From a virus: a stretch of DNA of 39,617 nt. The notes under the pieces are model-generated. The model was not told the DNA's origin. It worked only from the letters and a program-made list of their open reading frames with translations, and ran no database searches. The translations under genes were made by a program, and so were the position numbers. This document shows positions 7,865 to 17,361 of this stretch, piece by piece (position 1 is the first letter of the stretch; the number at the start of each line of letters is the position of its first letter). The stretch lies in the IMG/VR virus record IMGVR_UViG_3300046501_000429, positions 1-39,617 of that record; one strand, given 5' to 3'.

Positions 7865-8038
7865 ATGTTGGATCGAGGCGTTTTGGAGCAACTTGAACAG
7901 GACGTTCGGGACAGGGAATGTTCCGCACCTCAGCTGACACAGCTGGAGTGCATTTTGCTTGGCATGTACCGAAAAATGTCGGAGGCGGACAAGAGCCATC
8001 TACGACGCTTGGCGGAAATGATGGCCGATACGGAGTAA
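7865..8038 (+). CDS. Small hypothetical protein (57 aa) downstream of repressor
   Basis: ATG 7865 preceded by AAGGAG opens a frame beginning MLDRGVLEQLEQDVRDRECS and ending LAEMMADTE. The product is charged and helical. It follows the repressor in the same direction and probably shares its transcript. No family recognised. It converges on gene D. Confidence 0.75.
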   Translation: MLDRGVLEQLEQDVRDRECSAPQLTQLECILLGMYRKMSEADKSHLRRLAEMMADTE

Positions 8039-8058
8039 CTCCTGGCCAATGTCCCTCG

Positions 8059-8079
8059 CCCCGGCTGATCACGCCGGGG
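8059..8079. terminator. Hairpin between repressor unit and gene D
   Basis: CCCCGGC and GCCGGGG form a perfect 7-bp stem around a 7-nt loop that contains the end of gene D. It lies exactly between two convergent transcription units. There is no strong T-run on either side, so intrinsic termination is only tentative. Confidence 0.4.
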
Positions 8080-9358
8080 TTCCTGTGGTAGCTGCACCAT
8101 TCTTCGCCTGTAACCGCTTGTACTCTCTGTCCACCGCACGCTGTGCCGAAGCCTTGCTTTCATACAGGTGCGTCAGCCGTTTCGGCTTGCTCTGGTCACC
8201 CTCGGTAAGTTTTTGCTGTTTTCCGCTCTTCTTGTCGCGGTACCAGGCGACGATGCCTGAGTAGTCCTTGGCATCGTCGGCCAGCTCCGCTACCTCGTCG
8301 CCATCTGGCAACTTTGATTCAAGCTCAAGACTCGTGGTGAATGAGTCCGACGTGAAGCTGTGTTTGACGTTGCCACCCAGCCAAATAATGTCCGCGATTT
8401 CCTGCTTGATCCCCGTTAGGGAGTAGGTGAGCTCCGGCGTTAGATCCGGACGACCACGCGCCAGTGAATAGCTGAGTGTTGCCGTTCCCCGTTGCAGCTT
8501 ATTCCACTCGGCCCGGGCGGCGACCAGCGCGCTTTTTTGGTCGGTATAGGAATGCCGCAGGTCCTTGATATTGTCCCCGTCGCCGGATACAGCCTCTTTT
8601 TTTTCGGCGCTGTTGACGTCGTAGTAGAACGCCCGAACGCCCGTGTAACTATCCCGATCCGCTTGAAGGAATCGGTGCTGGTCGCCATCTCGACGGGTCA
8701 GGGTGATGTGCGGCAGGTTCAGTCCACTGGCGCTGGTTGCATTGCCGATCGGCATAAAAAGCAGCTTGCCGGCTTTCACTGTGGCGATCGCATCATGCTC
8801 TTGTCCCAGGCGCGACAGCAGGTTCGCGTCTGATTCATTGGCCTGATCAAGATGCACCAACTTGATCGCACTGAGGGCCGCGCTTACCAGTGGACCAAGG
8901 CCATAGGCGCCTGCGATGGCTTGCACGACTGATTCAATCGTTTCGTTGTGCCAGCTTCGTTCCCGTTTGACCTTGAGGCCCGCGCTCATGTCCACGCTGC
9001 GCGCTCGGATGTTCAACTGGTCCGGCGCACCGCTGTGTTCAGTCTCGTCGACCGTGTACGAGCCTTTGTCGACCAATCCCGTATCGCTCCAGCCAAGCCA
9101 CAGGCGCAAGGACGCACCCTTCGGTGGAATGACCAGGCGCCCGTCATGATCCGACAGCGTGACATCGAGCTGGTCCGCCGCGAGTCCGCGGTTGTCGGTC
9201 AGCTCGATGCTCATCAGGCGCTTCTCGATAGCCGCTGTAATGTCGCGTCCGTCGACCTCCAGCCGACAAATTGGACGCGGGTAGGCTTTCGCTTCCCGCA
9301 TGGAGGCCTGCGCATCATTCAGATAGCCATCAATCTGGCTCAGTGCCTGGTCGATCAC
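8069..9358 (-). CDS. D: Baseplate hub / late control protein D
   Basis: This 429-aa protein matches P2 gpD: it has RPICRLEVDGRDITAAIEKR near the N-terminus and SIELTDNRGLAADQLDVTLS, the gp27-like hub fold signature of Phage_GPD. The hub joins the tail tube to the spike (gpV). Its ATG overlaps the gpU stop by 4 nt. It is the last gene of the tail operon that starts at FI. Confidence 0.95.
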   Translation of the reverse strand: MIDQALSQIDGYLNDAQASMREAKAYPRPICRLEVDGRDITAAIEKRLMSIELTDNRGLAADQLDVTLSDHDGRLVIPPKGASLRLWLGWSDTGLVDKGSYTVDETEHSGAPDQLNIRARSVDMSAGLKVKRERSWHNETIESVVQAIAGAYGLGPLVSAALSAIKLVHLDQANESDANLLSRLGQEHDAIATVKAGKLLFMPIGNATSASGLNLPHITLTRRDGDQHRFLQADRDSYTGVRAFYYDVNSAEKKEAVSGDGDNIKDLRHSYTDQKSALVAARAEWNKLQRGTATLSYSLARGRPDLTPELTYSLTGIKQEIADIIWLGGNVKHSFTSDSFTTSLELESKLPDGDEVAELADDAKDYSGIVAWYRDKKSGKQQKLTEGDQSKPKRLTHLYESKASAQRAVDREYKRLQAKNGAATTGTPA

Positions 9359-9795
9359 AGGATTTTCCTCAGAATGTTGCCGGCTGTGCTGACGCCTGCA
9401 CCAAGTAGGTCGACGCGGCCGTCATCGATCCGTTTAAGCGCGATGGTGAACTCGATCCGCCGCGCTGCGCCGTCCGGGAAAAACAGGGTCTTGTTCTCAC
9501 TGATGCTCTCGATTACCCAGATGCCCAAGATTCTGCCGGTGCCCTCAATCAGCGGCCATGCCTTGCCTGTATCGGCCATGGCGCGAAGTGTGTCGAGGCT
9601 GAGCGGGGTTCCGGCGAGTGCCGGCAGAAGAATCCCTGGCATGCTGATCGAGTCCTCCCCACGGCCCAGGAACTGTCGTGATGGGTTGGTGCCGATACGG
9701 GAAGTCGAACCGTGACGCCATTCTGTCTGCCGCTGCAGTTCTTGATACGCCAAGGTTTCGAGGCTGAAGATGAACATGCCCAGTGACATCATCAT
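9355..9795 (-). CDS. U: Tail tube terminator / tail completion protein U
   Basis: The 146-aa product has the gpU features: hydrophobic start MMMSLGMFIFSLETLAYQEL, then PGILLPALAGT and LGIWVIESISENKT. gpU caps the tail tube and fixes tail length with gpT. The first ATG is preferred because AGGAG lies 9 nt upstream. It sits between T and D as in P2. Confidence 0.93.
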   Translation of the reverse strand: MMMSLGMFIFSLETLAYQELQRQTEWRHGSTSRIGTNPSRQFLGRGEDSISMPGILLPALAGTPLSLDTLRAMADTGKAWPLIEGTGRILGIWVIESISENKTLFFPDGAARRIEFTIALKRIDDGRVDLLGAGVSTAGNILRKIL

Positions 9796-9801
9796 GTCCG
9801 T

Positions 9802-12540
9802 TTACTCCTGGTCAAAAAGGGCGCTACGTCCCTTGGCTTGTTTTGCCTGCTGGCGCTTGTCCAGTTCTGCAGACACCGCTCGCGCGATCGCGGCGGTATC
9901 CATCCCAGGGGCGGGATGAATGTTGATGACGATTTGATCTGGCGCCATCTGCATCGCCGCTGGAGCTGCTGCGGCACCAATCGGCGGGCGGTTGTCGACC
10001 GCGATCGCGCCCTGAGCCCCGCCCATACCTACGGCGATTGCACCCACTTGAGCCAGTCGTTTACCCATGCCGATGATCGAATCGAGCATGCCGCCACTTT
10101 CAGCTTTCGCCCCGGGCCCGGACGCGGCCGGGTTCAGCGCTGCGCCCGCGTTGGTGATGGCACTCATGGTCACAGTCCCTGCTTGAGTCATAAGGTCGCC
10201 CACGGCCTTGACTGCTTCCAGAGGGCCGCTCTGACCTTCAGCAACGCCCTGCGCCAACCCGGCCATGGTGAAGCCGCCCAGCTCGGCAAAAACCCGGGAC
10301 GGGCTGTGAATACCCAGCTTCTCTTTGAACCAGTCGACGGTGTTGCTACCGGCATTAGTGATCGCCGTCTTCACGGCACCCATCGCGTTCGTGATGCCGT
10401 TGACCAGGCCGGAGATAATCATTCCCCCGAATTCGGTGAATCGGCTGGGCATCTCGACGCCCATGTAGTTCATCACCGCCGAGAAGGCCTGGTAGATCAG
10501 CCCGATGGGGCTGAAATTGGCGAGCGTCTTCAGGATGCCGCTGATCCCGCCGCTGAAGCCCAGTTTGATCTCAGCCCAGGCACTGATGAAGTAAGCCTTT
10601 ACCTTGTCCCAGTTCGCATAGATCAGATACGCAGCGGCGGCGATTGCCGTGATGGCCAGGCCAATTGGATTGGCCATGAACAGTCGGCCTACCCACATGA
10701 AGGCCTGACCGACAAAGGGCAGTACTTTCGAGCCCAGGTTGAACAGCAGCCCGATCACAGAGGGCAGGCGGATCCCGATCAATGACAGCCCGTAACGCAC
10801 GGCCAGGAACGGGCCAAGGGTCGTGGCCAGTGCGAGGGCAACTGTGCTGAAGCCGATCGACAGTGCCGCAATGCCGGCGCCTATTTTGAGGATGCCCAGC
10901 ACCAACCCCGGGTTAGCGGTCGCCCATGCATTGACGCGCTCCAGCACACCATTAAATCCGGTGACCAGTTGGATCAGCGCTGGTCGGAGGGTGGCGCCCA
11001 GGGCGCTACTCAGATTGAACATGCGGTTCTGAGACATTTCCCATCGGGCGGACAACTGGTCTGCGCGGATATCGCCCTCGCGCTGCATCGAGCCGTCGCG
11101 TTTAGGCGCGTTGTCCGCTCCATTCACCAGGTCAAGCTGTCGCTTATATTCGCCGATGTTGGACGCCAGTTTCGCCGCGTCGTCGCCGTATTCCTTGCCA
11201 AACAGCTGGGTCATCACACCGAGCTGCTGATTTTTTGGCAGTTTGTTGACCGCTTCCAGCACCTTCTGGATGGTGCCCGTTGCGTCTTTGCTCATGCCAT
11301 CCTGAACCGCTTTCGCTTCCAGACCGATCGACTTGAGGCCGGTGACGAATCGCTTAGGTTGCTGGGTGGCGATAGCCAGCTCTCGAATCATTGCGTTGGT
11401 AGCGGTTCCGGCGATCTCTGCGGATGCGCCAAGCGTCAGGAAGGTTGAGCCCAATGCGGCTGCGTCCTTGAATGACATGCCGACCGACGCGGTAATACCT
11501 GCCGTGCGCTGCATGACTTCAATAATGTCTCCACCCTTCGACATCGCGTTGTCGTCAAGGTAGTTGATCGCGTCGCCGAGCTGGCTGACGTTCTTGATGG
11601 GCAATTTGTAGAGACTGGCAATGCGCGCCAGGCTTTCGCCCACCTGGTCCGCAGGTAACTCGAAAGCCGTTGCGGCAGTTGCCGCGACGCGGGCGAACTC
11701 CAGCAGGTCGTCTTTGCCCTGGATGCCCATTCGTGCGCCACCTTCCACCAGCGCGGCGATATCGGTAGTCGCCATGGGAATGGTTTCGGACATCTTCTTG
11801 ATGGCCGCGCCCATGTCGTAATAGGTCTGGGTGAGCTGTCCGTTGCCATCCCGGGCGCCTTCGACCTGTTTGGCAACACCGGCCATGGCATCTTCAAAAC
11901 GAGAATAATCTTTGACCATTCCCACGATCGGCAGGCCGACTGCCGCTCCCACCGCACCTGCGCTCGCACCGGCAACAGCGGCGTTGCCGGCAAGCTCTTT
12001 GCCCTTGGAGTAATTTCTCTGCGCCTTTGACACCCGCTCCTGCTGTTTGGCGAGCGCAGAGAGGCGTTCCCGCTGTGCCTGGATGGCTTTGTTGGCCGCC
12101 TCGATCTCAGTTTTTAGGCGGCGCTCGGTGGTACCAAGGTTGCGAGTATCAGCGCCGGTCGATTTCATGAGGGGGATCAGGCGCTGCAGCTCCGATCGCT
12201 GAGCCGTGTGTTTGTTGGTCAGCTTTTCCACGGTGGCGGAGGCATTGACGAATGCCTTCTGGAAAGCAGCAGTGGGGGCGTCCATCTTCTGCAGCTGCTC
12301 GCGCAGGCCGCGTAGCTTGTCTTGAGCACGAGCCAGTTCCTCGGAGGATTGGCGGACCGCTTCCTTCTGGCGGGTGTAGCTGGAAATGTTGGACTGCTGG
12401 GCGTTGAGCTCCTTGAGCTGGTCCCGCGCCGCTTTCAAAGCGCGAGACGTAGCATTGCTCCCAGCGCTGATCTGCTTAAGGGGCGCGGTGACCCTATCGA
12501 TCGCCGACAGCAGAAATTCCAGCCGCAGCTTGTCAGTCAT
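9802..12540 (-). CDS. T: Tail tape-measure protein T
   Basis: About 912 residues from ATG 12540 (MTDKLRLEFLLSAIDRVT). The N-terminal about 200 residues are coiled-coil (long runs such as QKEAVRQSSEELARAQDKLR). A TP901-type tape-measure core follows, then central hydrophobic segments (about 550-680) and a Gly/Ala-rich C-terminus. Protein length sets tail length. The start overlaps the end of E' by 8 nt. An upstream in-frame ATG at 12552 exists but would sit deeper within E'. Confidence 0.94.
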   Translation of the reverse strand: MTDKLRLEFLLSAIDRVTAPLKQISAGSNATSRALKAARDQLKELNAQQSNISSYTRQKEAVRQSSEELARAQDKLRGLREQLQKMDAPTAAFQKAFVNASATVEKLTNKHTAQRSELQRLIPLMKSTGADTRNLGTTERRLKTEIEAANKAIQAQRERLSALAKQQERVSKAQRNYSKGKELAGNAAVAGASAGAVGAAVGLPIVGMVKDYSRFEDAMAGVAKQVEGARDGNGQLTQTYYDMGAAIKKMSETIPMATTDIAALVEGGARMGIQGKDDLLEFARVAATAATAFELPADQVGESLARIASLYKLPIKNVSQLGDAINYLDDNAMSKGGDIIEVMQRTAGITASVGMSFKDAAALGSTFLTLGASAEIAGTATNAMIRELAIATQQPKRFVTGLKSIGLEAKAVQDGMSKDATGTIQKVLEAVNKLPKNQQLGVMTQLFGKEYGDDAAKLASNIGEYKRQLDLVNGADNAPKRDGSMQREGDIRADQLSARWEMSQNRMFNLSSALGATLRPALIQLVTGFNGVLERVNAWATANPGLVLGILKIGAGIAALSIGFSTVALALATTLGPFLAVRYGLSLIGIRLPSVIGLLFNLGSKVLPFVGQAFMWVGRLFMANPIGLAITAIAAAAYLIYANWDKVKAYFISAWAEIKLGFSGGISGILKTLANFSPIGLIYQAFSAVMNYMGVEMPSRFTEFGGMIISGLVNGITNAMGAVKTAITNAGSNTVDWFKEKLGIHSPSRVFAELGGFTMAGLAQGVAEGQSGPLEAVKAVGDLMTQAGTVTMSAITNAGAALNPAASGPGAKAESGGMLDSIIGMGKRLAQVGAIAVGMGGAQGAIAVDNRPPIGAAAAPAAMQMAPDQIVINIHPAPGMDTAAIARAVSAELDKRQQAKQAKGRSALFDQE

Positions 12541-12652
12541 CCTTTGCCCCACTTCGCTTACGAGCGCGTTCGCGCCAGTCCATCAGTTCGGTCAGGGGGA
12601 GCGGATCCATCTCCGCTGGCCCCCAGTGAAAAATCACGGCGATATCCGCCAT
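12533..12652 (-). CDS. Tail assembly chaperone E' (39 aa, also read by frameshift from E)
   Basis: ATG 12652 opens a 39-codon frame starting MADIAVIFHWGPAEMDPLPL and ending RSGAKDD, the GpE-family pattern (FHW...EMD...LMDWRERARKR). The same frame continues upstream without stops into gene E, so it is mainly expected as the C-terminal part of an E+E' fusion made by a -1 frameshift at 12703-12709. Confidence 0.85.
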   Translation of the reverse strand: MADIAVIFHWGPAEMDPLPLTELMDWRERARKRSGAKDD

Positions 12653-12660
12653 CGCGTCAT

Positions 12661-13005
12661 CTACGCAACGAGGGATGCATCCACCTTCGCCGACTTCGGC
12701 AGCAAAAAACCGGCAACCTCGGTGGCCATCTGCACCAGGTCGGCCGGATCCATCAGGCCAATGTCGTGATCGGTGAGGGTCGGCGTGGTGATGCGCGGAA
12801 GAACCTTGCGTAGTGCCAGGACGTCCATCTGCAGCAGATCGGTGAGCGAGACGCCACGCAACTCGCCGGAAACCGGCTTGCGCAGTGTCACTTCGGTGAT
12901 CTCAGTCGAGCCTCTGACGATGGGTGTATCCAGGGTGATGACTGGACGGTTTGGGTTCTTCTCGGCTGGGGTGTCTGCAGCGTCGGTTTTGATGGGAGCG
13001 GTCAT
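12661..13005 (-). CDS. E: Tail assembly chaperone E
   Basis: The 114-aa protein is P2 gpE-like: VITLDTPIVRGSTEITEVTL at the start, then KPVSGELRGVSLTDLLQMDV. It acts with the frameshifted E+E' product in assembling the tail around the tape measure. Near its end the codons GGT TTT TTG contain the slippery heptamer T TTT TTG (12709-12703); a -1 slip after residue 101 gives a fusion of about 157 residues. Confidence 0.93.
   Translation of the reverse strand: MTAPIKTDAADTPAEKNPNRPVITLDTPIVRGSTEITEVTLRKPVSGELRGVSLTDLLQMDVLALRKVLPRITTPTLTDHDIGLMDPADLVQMATEVAGFLLPKSAKVDASLVA
12703..12709 (-). other. Programmed -1 frameshift slippery site (T TTT TTG)
   Basis: The heptamer is positioned in the zero frame exactly as X XXY YYZ within gene E. 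After the slip the frame reads 17 codons without a stop into the E' ATG. The same heptamer serves E/E+E' in P2. Confidence 0.85.
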
Positions 13006-13059
13006 GTCGATATCCTATGGAAGAGAGGGCGCCGGACGAGCCGGCGGGGAAAGCAGTGC

Positions 13060-13575
13060 TTACAGGCCGATCGCCTTACGGTGTTCTGCCAGCATGTCTT
13101 TGCCGTTGACGTTGAAAATGAAGTTGAGCAAGTCGATCTCGATCTCGACGTTGCCGTCGATGGTCAACTTGTAATAACTGCAGGTGGTGGTGAACTTGTG
13201 CTCCGTGTCTTCACCACTCTCCGAGTCGCCCATGTCGATTTCTTCGTGCCGGCCGCGCACGACAACCTCCACGGCGGAAACCTCACCGGTATCGTCGCGC
13301 TGAATAGAGCCAGCCCACCGCAGCATGATGCCGCTTGCCGACACCGCACCGTACTGACGCAGCGCCGTCAGATCCCAGCCGCCGAGGGTCCATTCGAGCT
13401 GGATACCGTCGTCACCGTGACCAAGATCGACTTTTACCGCCCCATCCATGCCACCACCCCTGAACGCTTCGAATTTGCGGGCGAGTTTTGGCAGGGTGAC
13501 GCTCTTGCACTCACCGACGTAGCTGACACCGTCGTTGTACAAGTTCATGTTCTTGAGCTTCTTGGGCAGAGCCAT
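13060..13575 (-). CDS. FII: Major tail tube protein FII
   Basis: This 171-aa protein has the gpFII hallmarks: MALPKKLKNMNLYNDG at the start, YVGECKSVTLPKLARKFEAF, and GGMDGAVKVDLG. It polymerises into the inner tail tube inside the FI sheath. It is encoded 49 nt downstream of FI, separated by an 8-bp hairpin (13594-13611). Confidence 0.95.
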   Translation of the reverse strand: MALPKKLKNMNLYNDGVSYVGECKSVTLPKLARKFEAFRGGGMDGAVKVDLGHGDDGIQLEWTLGGWDLTALRQYGAVSASGIMLRWAGSIQRDDTGEVSAVEVVVRGRHEEIDMGDSESGEDTEHKFTTTCSYYKLTIDGNVEIEIDLLNFIFNVNGKDMLAEHRKAIGL

Positions 13576-13593
13576 GTGGGCGCTCTCCTAAAG

Positions 13594-13611
13594 GCGCGGC
13601 TGAAGCCGCGC
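13594..13611 (-). other. Hairpin between FI and FII
   Basis: GCGCGGCT and AGCCGCGC are perfect complements separated by two bases. With no T-run, it is more likely an mRNA-stabilising hairpin upstream of the highly expressed tube gene than a terminator. Confidence 0.4.
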
Positions 13612-13624
13612 GAATGAATGAATA

Positions 13625-14797
13625 TCAGGCGTTGACGCGGCTCGCGAAGTCGACCAGGTAGCGATCGGTAATGCGCTGGCGAAGGCTCAAGTTCTCCAGC
13701 GGTGGGACCGGCGTGTAGTCATAGTCCAGGTACAGCTTTCCGGCCTTGAGGGTGTCCTTGTCATTGGCCGCTTCGTCGTACCAGCACTCGCCACCGATCA
13801 AGTAACCCAGGCGCACCAACTCGCGGAACTTGGCGTTGATCCCTTCGACGATGTCGCGCACGAGACTCGCGTGCATCGGTTTATCCACTGCCCAGAACTG
13901 ACCTTCGGCCATTGTGTCCGCAAGCACCTGGGCTGTGCGGGTGTAGTTCTCAAAGGCAAACAGCGGGTCGTCGCTGCAGGTGCGTGAGCCCCAGAAACGG
14001 AAGCCTTCGCGGCGAATGAGAGTGGTCACGTCTGCCGCGTTGAGCAGGCCTGCGTCGGTAGCTGGGTTTTGCAAATCCCAGTAGATGTCCTTGCTCAGCC
14101 CGGACACGCCGTTGACCGGCACGTTGGACAGGGTTTTATGCCAGCCAACCTGCTCGTCGAGTTTTGCGCGCAACCCGAGGGCGCGAGCGATGGAAGAGGC
14201 GGGGGCATCGGCATTCGCTGCGGTGTCCCAATTGATAAAGTCAGGCCAAATTGTCATCAGTTCCCGGGCACCGAAATTCTCCCGGTACGCGATCGCTTCG
14301 GACACGGTCTCGCATTCCCAGGCGTTGGCATAGGCAAAGCCGCGAAGCTTCTGCGCGATGACAACCAGCTCGGTGGCGACGGCCAGTGAATCCAGACCTG
14401 GTACGCCGAGGATGCGAGGCCGTACGCCCAGTTGAGCCTCTGCAGCGAGCAGCGCCTTGAGGCCTCTGTATTGGCCGTTGGCGCTCACGCTGCCGACGAT
14501 GTTGGACGTAGTTTCCGCCTCGGTTGCGCCTTCCTCCACCCGCACCACAACCGTGACTGGGCTGGCCTGGTCTGCGATGGCGTCCAGGCTCTTGGCCAGC
14601 GTGCCGAGCTCACCGGCCTTGCCGCTGGCGGTCAACACGTCGGTGAGCAGTACGGGCTTGTTCAGTGGGAATGCAACCGGGTCCGCGTCGCTGGCGGTAC
14701 ATACCATGCCGACGACAGCGGTGGCGATAGTGCGGATGGGGCGGGTGCCCTCGTTGATTTCTACGACTCGGACGCCGTGGTGGTAATCAGTTGCCAT
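13625..14797 (-). CDS. FI: Contractile tail sheath protein FI
   Basis: The 390-aa protein matches P2 gpFI: N-terminal [40 protein letters not shown] in the C-terminal half, and [20 protein letters not shown] near the end. It is the first gene of the FI-FII-E-T-U-D operon and lies downstream of an Ogr-type dyad centred near 14881. Confidence 0.96.
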   Translation of the reverse strand: MATDYHHGVRVVEINEGTRPIRTIATAVVGMVCTASDADPVAFPLNKPVLLTDVLTASGKAGELGTLAKSLDAIADQASPVTVVVRVEEGATEAETTSNIVGSVSANGQYRGLKALLAAEAQLGVRPRILGVPGLDSLAVATELVVIAQKLRGFAYANAWECETVSEAIAYRENFGARELMTIWPDFINWDTAANADAPASSIARALGLRAKLDEQVGWHKTLSNVPVNGVSGLSKDIYWDLQNPATDAGLLNAADVTTLIRREGFRFWGSRTCSDDPLFAFENYTRTAQVLADTMAEGQFWAVDKPMHASLVRDIVEGINAKFRELVRLGYLIGGECWYDEAANDKDTLKAGKLYLDYDYTPVPPLENLSLRQRITDRYLVDFASRVNA

Positions 14798-14871
14798 GGG
14801 GAATTCCTGCGCGTTGGTGGCGATGAAGAGCAGGGTGACGCGCGCGCGATGCAGCGGCGAGCAACTGGGGT

Positions 14872-14890
14872 TGTAGGACGGGCTGGCACA
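14872..14890. promoter_or_regulatory. Ogr-type activator site of late promoter PF
   Basis: TGT AGGACGGGCTGGC ACA, extended by flanking GTTGT/ACAAC, lies about 84 bp upstream of FI. Very similar dyads with identical N13 spacing occur at 19819-19837 and 26187-26205. P2 Ogr sites are described as a TGT/ACA dyad near -55. This is the expected position of PF. Confidence 0.65.
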
Positions 14891-14941
14891 ACAAGCACGC
14901 AGCGATATCGACGTAACTCGACTTGTGACGATGCACTCTCA

Positions 14942-15000
14942 GAAAAGAAAAAGCCCCGCACGGGCGAGGCTGAATGGGAAGCTATCCGACAGAGCGGGGC
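14942..15000 (-). terminator. Terminator after the tail fibre operon
   Basis: On the minus strand GCCCCGC (15000-14994) pairs with GCGGGGC (14959-14953), followed by a long T-rich run. It lies just past the tail fibre assembly gene stop and separates the V-to-tfa operon from the FI operon promoter. Confidence 0.75.
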
Positions 15001-15002
15001 GT

Positions 15003-15557
15003 TTATTGGGGTTGGTCAGCGATCCAGCTCGGCGCCACCGGCCGGTCTTTTTGATCCGGAAAATGTCCAGCCGCAGGCCAGTTCCGCAGGTCCTGCCGAT
15101 AGGTATATACCTGCGCGCGCTGATCAGCATTGAGCGGGTAATCAGGCATGACCAAATAATCGGTGCCCGCGATTTGCGCATTACGCCACGCTCGTTCGCC
15201 AGCTTGTGCCGCTGCAATCTGCGCCACCGCATCCAGAACCCAGTCACCACCAGCCCACACGTAGAACTGACCCGGCCAGGGTTTGGCGGTCAGTCCTTCG
15301 GGCAGATCGCCAAGCTCGACATGCTCATCCTCGGCACCGGTATCCGTGTGGTAAACCATGCCGCGATAGTCGGCCAATTGTTGCGGCTTCCCATCGACCA
15401 GCGCCCATACGTGGCCAGCCTCGGGTTGGGCCAAAGGATTTTCCAGCTCGATGGTATTGCCCGGCAGATACGGGCCAAACCCCGGGACCTCCGGAAACGC
15501 TGACAACTCAAACGGCCCGGACAGAATGCCGAGCGGGTCAAATAAATAGATATTCAT
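15003..15557 (-). CDS. Tail fibre assembly protein (P2 gpG/Tfa-like)
   Basis: The 184-aa product starts MNIYLFDPLGILSGPFELSA and has the Tfa C-terminal pattern RNAQIAGTDYLVMPDYPLNA and YRQDLRNWPAA. Tfa proteins help trimerise the tail fibre encoded just upstream. The gap to H is 7 nt. The middle part is divergent, as usual in receptor-binding modules. Confidence 0.88.
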   Translation of the reverse strand: MNIYLFDPLGILSGPFELSAFPEVPGFGPYLPGNTIELENPLAQPEAGHVWALVDGKPQQLADYRGMVYHTDTGAEDEHVELGDLPEGLTAKPWPGQFYVWAGGDWVLDAVAQIAAAQAGERAWRNAQIAGTDYLVMPDYPLNADQRAQVYTYRQDLRNWPAAGHFPDQKDRPVAPSWIADQPQ

Positions 15558-15564
15558 TAGAACC

Positions 15565-17361
15565 TCAGATCACTTTAATTCGGCCCGGATAGGCGATGTG
15601 TTTCGGTACCGTCTCAGCGCCGCCAGCGGCGCCAGTGCTGCCACCAGTCGGGGTGGCATAGGTGATGCTCCCGCCGCCCATCGCCTGCGTGCCGTAGCCT
15701 GTGGAAGCTGAATAGTGGGCGTGACTCTTGATATCATCGAGCCGATAGCTACCCGCCACACGGCCCGGATCGATCCCGGCAGACTCGTCAAGGGGGCGGA
15801 AGAATTTACTGCGCGGATCTGGACTACGGAACGTGGACGCACCATCGCCCGAGGTCCAACCGCCCTCCATACCCGCACGAGCGGCTTCCGTAGTCAGCAT
15901 TCCCGACTGTTGAGCGTGGTCCCACAACCATGGCCAGTCGGCACGAATGAAGACGGCATTACCCAGCGGAGCGTGACCACCCGGATTCAATACGGTGATC
16001 GTTTCAAACACGGGCCGCCCGAGTGCCGTACCGTCTAAGCGCGCAATCGGTATCCAGTTGCCCTTGCCATCACTGCGCAAATGCCAATAATCCCCGGCCC
16101 CCATCAGGACAAAAAACTGATACCCCTCGGCCCGCAAGTGCGTGTGGAACTTGATTTTATTGGTACCGGCCGCCTTGATCACCAACCGGTTGATGGTGTT
16201 GTCGACGCGGCGCACCACCACACCACGAACACCGAGCGCCGAGTTGGCATCGGGCAGCTCAACCGTCAACGCCCCCGCGCTGGCATCAATCAGGACAAGC
16301 CCCAACTCGTTCGCCACCAAGGGCCTTGAGGTGTTGACCTCCACCAAAGGGACTTGGCTCGTGCCGTTAATCAACTCGATTGTTTCAGTTTTGGTGAAGG
16401 CGTCCGTGATCGCATAACCGGCCAGCGTGGTCGGGTTGGTCCCACCCACCACCCGACCGTATTTGTCCACGGTCACACTTCGGTATGTGCCGGCATTGAC
16501 ACCGGTGCGCCCAGCCGCCATTTCAAACAGCAGATCCGTCACGCCCAGGACAATCGGCGCATCCGTCACCAGTTGCCAAATGCTGTCGCCGTTGGTTGTG
16601 CCGCGCTCGACATGCACAAACAGCCCGGGCGTCACTTCCAGACTGCTATCGGCATCCGCGCTACGCGCCCAAACCGCCGCAGCCGCTACGTAAAGGCCAT
16701 TGTCTTTGGCCACGGCCTGGTTTTTCACCAACACGCGATCACCGGCAACAAGGGCGACTCCGTCAATGGTCTGAAGGCCGCTTAGCACCACAGGGGCGGT
16801 GGTCGCCACCCGCACAGAGTGTTTAAAGTCCTGCTTGCCCAGCTCCTCCAATACCTTTTGATCGACGTACTCCCGCACCCCCAACGTCTTTTGATCGACG
16901 TAGTCACGCGTCGCCAACACGACGCTCGGATCGATCTTAAGCGTGATGTTGCCGGTACTGGTGACAATGAAGTTCATCCGCACAATCTGCGTGCGGCCTG
17001 AACCTTGCGACAGGATCGGCTTGAAACTCGGCGCGCAGTTGGCCACCGCGACCAGATCACCGTCGATGTCGTACAGACCAATTTCGCGAATCCACTTACC
17101 ACCCTCATCGGCCGGAATAACCTGCTCGGCGATCAGTACCGTAGGGTTGGCTGGATCAATCTTGAGCTGATTCAACGGCCGGCGGCGCCACTCGCTGATC
17201 AGCTGGGTTTGCGCCGCGCTGGGGATAGGGTCGGTGCCGTTGGCATCGCCCACGCCCATTTCGGTGATCTTCCAGGGAATGCCGAGCGCGTCGGCGTTCG
17301 CCTGTTTGGCCATCCCCACGTTTGTGAGGATCGCGAAAAACTGCGAGTTCGCATCAATCAT
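15565..17361 (-). CDS. H: Tail fibre protein H
   Basis: A 598-aa fibre. The N-terminal about 150 residues are the conserved tail-collar attachment domain (DUF3751 type: FAILTNVGMAKQANADALG, EQVIPADEGGKWIREIGLYD). Next comes a short near-repeat (RDYVDQKTLGV / REYVDQKVLEE), a carbohydrate-module-like stretch, and a C-terminal receptor-binding part ending with a collar-like FRSPDPRSKFFRPLDESAG and Gly-rich tip. It determines adsorption specificity. It overlaps gene I by 8 nt. Confidence 0.93.
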   Translation of the reverse strand: MIDANSQFFAILTNVGMAKQANADALGIPWKITEMGVGDANGTDPIPSAAQTQLISEWRRRPLNQLKIDPANPTVLIAEQVIPADEGGKWIREIGLYDIDGDLVAVANCAPSFKPILSQGSGRTQIVRMNFIVTSTGNITLKIDPSVVLATRDYVDQKTLGVREYVDQKVLEELGKQDFKHSVRVATTAPVVLSGLQTIDGVALVAGDRVLVKNQAVAKDNGLYVAAAAVWARSADADSSLEVTPGLFVHVERGTTNGDSIWQLVTDAPIVLGVTDLLFEMAAGRTGVNAGTYRSVTVDKYGRVVGGTNPTTLAGYAITDAFTKTETIELINGTSQVPLVEVNTSRPLVANELGLVLIDASAGALTVELPDANSALGVRGVVVRRVDNTINRLVIKAAGTNKIKFHTHLRAEGYQFFVLMGAGDYWHLRSDGKGNWIPIARLDGTALGRPVFETITVLNPGGHAPLGNAVFIRADWPWLWDHAQQSGMLTTEAARAGMEGGWTSGDGASTFRSPDPRSKFFRPLDESAGIDPGRVAGSYRLDDIKSHAHYSASTGYGTQAMGGGSITYATPTGGSTGAAGGAETVPKHIAYPGRIKVI

